Assembly (NCBI GenBank): GCA_030042855.1
Contig: JASHYU010000261.1
Location: 1-6,943 of the forward strand
DNA length: 6,943 nt
Reading direction: 5' to 3'
DNA from: Thermoplasmata archaeon
GTDB taxonomy: Archaea; Thermoplasmatota; Thermoplasmata; UBA184
Shown: positions 6,101 to 6,943 of the stretch, piece by piece
Numbering within the stretch: position 1 is the first letter of the stretch
How the letters are laid out: the number at the start of each line of letters is the position of its first letter
Notes under the pieces: generated by a model
Databases searched by the model: none
Seen by the model: the letters and a program-made list of their open reading frames with translations, nothing else
Told to the model about the DNA's origin: nothing
Translations under genes and position numbers: made by a program

Positions 6101-6798
6101 AGATCACCGAGCGGTCGAACTCGCTGACGACGTCGTTCCGGATCTCCCCGTCGCTCTCGATCTCCCCGACCTCGGCCACCGTCGGGACGAACGTGACCGT
6201 GACCGGAGCGGGCTTTTCGGCGAGCGCGTCGTACGCCGTCTCCTGGACGGCGGGCGGGACCCTCTGCAGCGGGACGACCAACGTGAACGGCGGGTTCGCC
6301 TGCTCCTTCGCCGTACCGGCCGTCGCCGCCGGCAACTACACCATCACCGGGACCCAAGGGGCAAACGCGCCGACCGTCTCGTTGGCGGTCTCGGCGGCGC
6401 CTCCCCCGCCCCCGACGCACGCCGCCACCCCCTTCCCGTGGTGGATCGTGGCGGTGGTCGTGGTCCTCGCGTTGGTGGGTCTGCTGGCCGCGGTGGTCCT
6501 ACGGCGCCGACGCTCGGTCGGACGAACTCAACCGGTCCGTGCGTGGCAAGAGTCCGAGGCTCCCGCGGGGGCGCCCATCGGTCAGACCGCGCCGGTCCCG
6601 CTCAACCCGACCCCGGTGCCCGAGCCCCTCGTCAAGGCGCCCTCGGTCGCCCCGGCCGCCGAGCCGGCGGACGCCCAGCCCGAGGAGGACGTCGACGCCA
6701 TGATCGCCCGCCTCGATCGGATCGCGGAACAGATGTTCAAGAAGAAGCCCGAGTCGGAGGGCGGCGCCGGGACGTCGGACTCGGAATCCGGGAACTAG
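3106..6798 (+). CDS. Large membrane-anchored surface protein with twelve Ig/TIG-like repeats
   Basis: The 1230-residue product has a basic N-terminus with R21-R22, a hydrophobic signal segment (about 24-48) and a likely cleavage after A50 or A53. Twelve tandem beta-sandwich-like repeats fill 74-1095. A Pro-rich linker (1099-1103) leads to a single transmembrane helix (1112-1132), an RRRR stop-transfer, and a tail of about 95 residues rich in Pro, Ala and acidic residues. The tail holds a predicted amphipathic helix at about 1193-1214 (DVDAMIARLDRIAEQMFKKK). The ectodomain has about 37 N-X-S/T sequons and 24 cysteines, two per repeat, so it is probably glycosylated and disulfide-stabilised. 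S-layer component, adhesin or stalk are all possible; no enzymatic motif is visible. An in-frame TAG at 3061 with no other start after it fixes the ATG at 3106. There is no clear Shine-Dalgarno sequence. It is transcribed away from the glycosyltransferase-like genes. Confidence 0.9.
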   Translation: MPRGARIAFQVGCRGHPGPPRRIVSFGIPTLVVLLVGGALVALAVPAVGAATAVRSLPSPVGLRPAEGGDPNPAVSVDPSSAYVGGQVNVSGSGFLPSAEVELFLNTSTTSVLFAECPTNSSGGFSCTTQIPGMVAGSYELNATDTLENATTEFTILSPFLTLTPEGGLVGSNLTVNGTGFTPNGVLTLEFDGSPPPNGCSEAGGLTADTRGNFTCSFPVPDSPYGDRTIRVNDSFNNATATFDVGANLTLSSTSAVFGQSIEANASGLPASVTLRFEWNASLSLCSGTTTASGTFECTFDVPAAFGGEHSLNLTAGSVTLLPTLDVHPSVTLSSYVVQVGDSVVAYGNGFYNRSNSVLVQWNHVSTLCSKTTPISGAVTCDFRIGSYPGGEYNVTFNQTLAHEDLLLNASLNLTPAFSVSPDAGVVGTTVTLSGNGFGASSTYTDCLQTTDDAYCSSGSSFTTATNGSIKTDTTFQVPSKSAGAYYLVVSLDEKVLDSAGFTVTRATVVLTPEVGQVGSSLNISGSGLAPDTDYNYCFESASAACPAGSSSFESNSTGGMLPPSGVPLSLTVPAVAGGKYHVDISYISDGTATLIGSAPFTVEGNVSSTAYAATVGTRVVANGTGLPGSDAYTVSWSSGPVLCSGNTTANGTLDCSFTVPPSGYGPTSIGTLVESELYLFTLFVLPLLTVTPASGPVGTTVEAQVSGFVPSHSTDFNWTSSTPVCTGTTNASGSLSCPFSVPATPNGAHRIQAAAGASTAASSFDVTSAVSATPLNGTVGSSSSLSGSGFGADSNFAATWNGSVTLCAGLTDAAGNLSCTFHVPIAPGGSTPIVVQQGSLSVTIYFLVQPSLAASPAEGAVGSHVEAIAYGLVPGTTFSFGWNASTTFCSGPSPTDGAYFCNFTVPMAPAGSYDLAASDGGTGLALTFVVEPAFSLSVAGGLVGTGVEVTGNGFDADAPFLVAWNASTPLCSGSTNASGGLNCTFSVPPAPEGSHAVEITERSNSLTTSFRISPSLSISPTSATVGTNVTVTGAGFSASASYAVSWTAGGTLCSGTTNVNGGFACSFAVPAVAAGNYTITGTQGANAPTVSLAVSAAPPPPPTHAATPFPWWIVAVVVVLALVGLLAAVVLRRRRSVGRTQPVRAWQESEAPAGAPIGQTAPVPLNPTPVPEPLVKAPSVAPAAEPADAQPEEDVDAMIARLDRIAEQMFKKKPESEGGAGTSDSESGN
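3325..6390 (+). repeat. Twelve tandem protein repeats (about 81-99 residues each)
   Basis: Approximate unit bounds in bases: 3325-3573, 3574-3840, 3841-4086, 4087-4347, 4348-4617, 4618-4914, 4915-5163, 5164-5406, 5407-5652, 5653-5898, 5899-6144, 6145-6390. A typical unit begins with a V-x-P strand, then G-x-V-G-[TS]-x-V-x-x-x-G-x-G-[FL], a conserved Trp, LCSGTT, C-x-F-x-V-P, and G-x-Y/H near the end. First Cys positions in units 7-12 are residues 644, 726, 808, 890, 972 and 1054, exactly 82 apart. Units 3, 4 and 7-12 keep W-x6-C-x11-C without exception. Units 1 and 2 have looser Cys spacing (10 and 16). Units 5 and 6 have a different pair (C447/C456 and C538/C546) and lack the second canonical Cys. 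The fold looks like IPT/TIG or another Ig-like sandwich; the exact family is not certain. Confidence 0.9.
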
Positions 6799-6812
6799 GG
6801 CGCAGCGCGCCC
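6798..6812 (+). terminator. GC hairpin directly after the surface protein stop codon
   Basis: GGGCGC (6798-6803) and GCGCCC (6807-6812) form a perfect 6-bp stem with a 3-base loop. The stem starts on the last base of the TAG stop codon. No T-rich tract follows, so it is not a typical archaeal or bacterial intrinsic terminator. It may mark or protect the mRNA 3' end. Confidence 0.3.
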
Positions 6813-6870
6813 CGAGTCGTCGCGAAACGTGCGTTCCCACGGCAACCCGGAGCCGGGCCGCCCCATCCGC

Positions 6871-6881
6871 CAAAGTTAATG
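6871..6881 (+). promoter_or_regulatory. TATA-like box for a gene beyond the window
   Basis: CAAAGTTAATG is an isolated AT-rich stretch with an AAAG that resembles a BRE before TTAAT. The predicted start of transcription is near 6904. CGGGCC (6854-6859) and GGCCCG (6891-6896) flank it as inverted copies. A GTG at 6896 opens a frame to the window end, but it is too close to the box to be a convincing start. No gene can be called in 6813-6943. Confidence 0.35.
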
Positions 6882-6943
6882 CGAAGTGCCGGCCCGTGAG
6901 ACAACGGAACTTCCCTGGGGCAAGCGGCGGCGAATCTTCGAGT

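Noticed and set aside
3325..6390. CRISPR-like or mobile-element explanation for the repeats
   Set aside because: The periodicity is at protein level in one continuous reading frame with divergent DNA. There are no short identical repeats with spacers, terminal inverted repeats or transposase.
3850..6420. 856-codon open frame antisense to the surface protein gene
   Set aside because: Its product is Arg/Gly-rich low-complexity sequence with no domain, signal or membrane segment. Long antisense frames are expected opposite GC-rich repetitive genes.
2869..6798. Read-through of the TAG at 3061-3063 joining an upstream in-frame stretch to the surface protein (e.g. pyrrolysine)
   Set aside because: The upstream stretch would put over 70 polar and Pro-rich residues before a good signal peptide, and the TATA-like box lies within it. 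A start at 3106 explains the protein fully.

Overview
The window is GC-rich, almost fully coding DNA that I read as archaeal, most likely a high-GC member of Thermoplasmata / Candidatus Thermoplasmatota. The basis is indirect. Short AT-rich TATA-like boxes sit at archaeal spacing, strong Shine-Dalgarno sequences are absent, and there is a DUF2079-type membrane glycosyltransferase-like protein. There is also a very large secreted repeat protein of the 'VGTxVxVxGxGF' type with a C-terminal membrane anchor and Arg-rich stop-transfer, an architecture common in that group. No rRNA, tRNA or informational gene is present to fix the taxonomy.

Layout. Bases 1-253 (minus strand) hold the N-terminal 84 residues of a family 2 glycosyltransferase, cut by the window edge. 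A 144-base gap with two compact inverted repeats separates it from a 772-residue polytopic membrane protein (398-2716, minus strand). That protein resembles DUF2079 and ends in an extracytoplasmic beta-rich domain that may bind carbohydrate. Bases 2717-3105 form a 389-base divergent control region. It contains TATA-like boxes in both directions, a perfect 7-bp inverted repeat (GCCCGGC-N13-GCCGGGC), and a possible 36-codon leaderless micro-ORF. Bases 3106-6798 (plus strand) encode a 1230-residue cell-surface protein: signal peptide, twelve tandem beta-sandwich-like repeats, proline linker, one transmembrane helix and a short cytoplasmic tail. Bases 6799-6943 hold a hairpin just after the stop codon and a TATA-like box that probably serves a gene beyond the window.

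How the genes may work together (inference). The two minus-strand genes look like parts of a surface glycan pathway: a cytoplasmic GT2 enzyme and a GT-C-like membrane enzyme facing outward. The divergent surface protein carries about 37 N-X-S/T sequons and could be a glycoprotein substrate.

The most distinctive signal is the repeat array. Eight of the twelve repeats share an exact W-x6-C-x11-C spacing, and six consecutive repeats keep an unbroken 82-residue (246-base) period. All twelve carry exactly two cysteines. Two central repeats belong to a different cysteine subtype.
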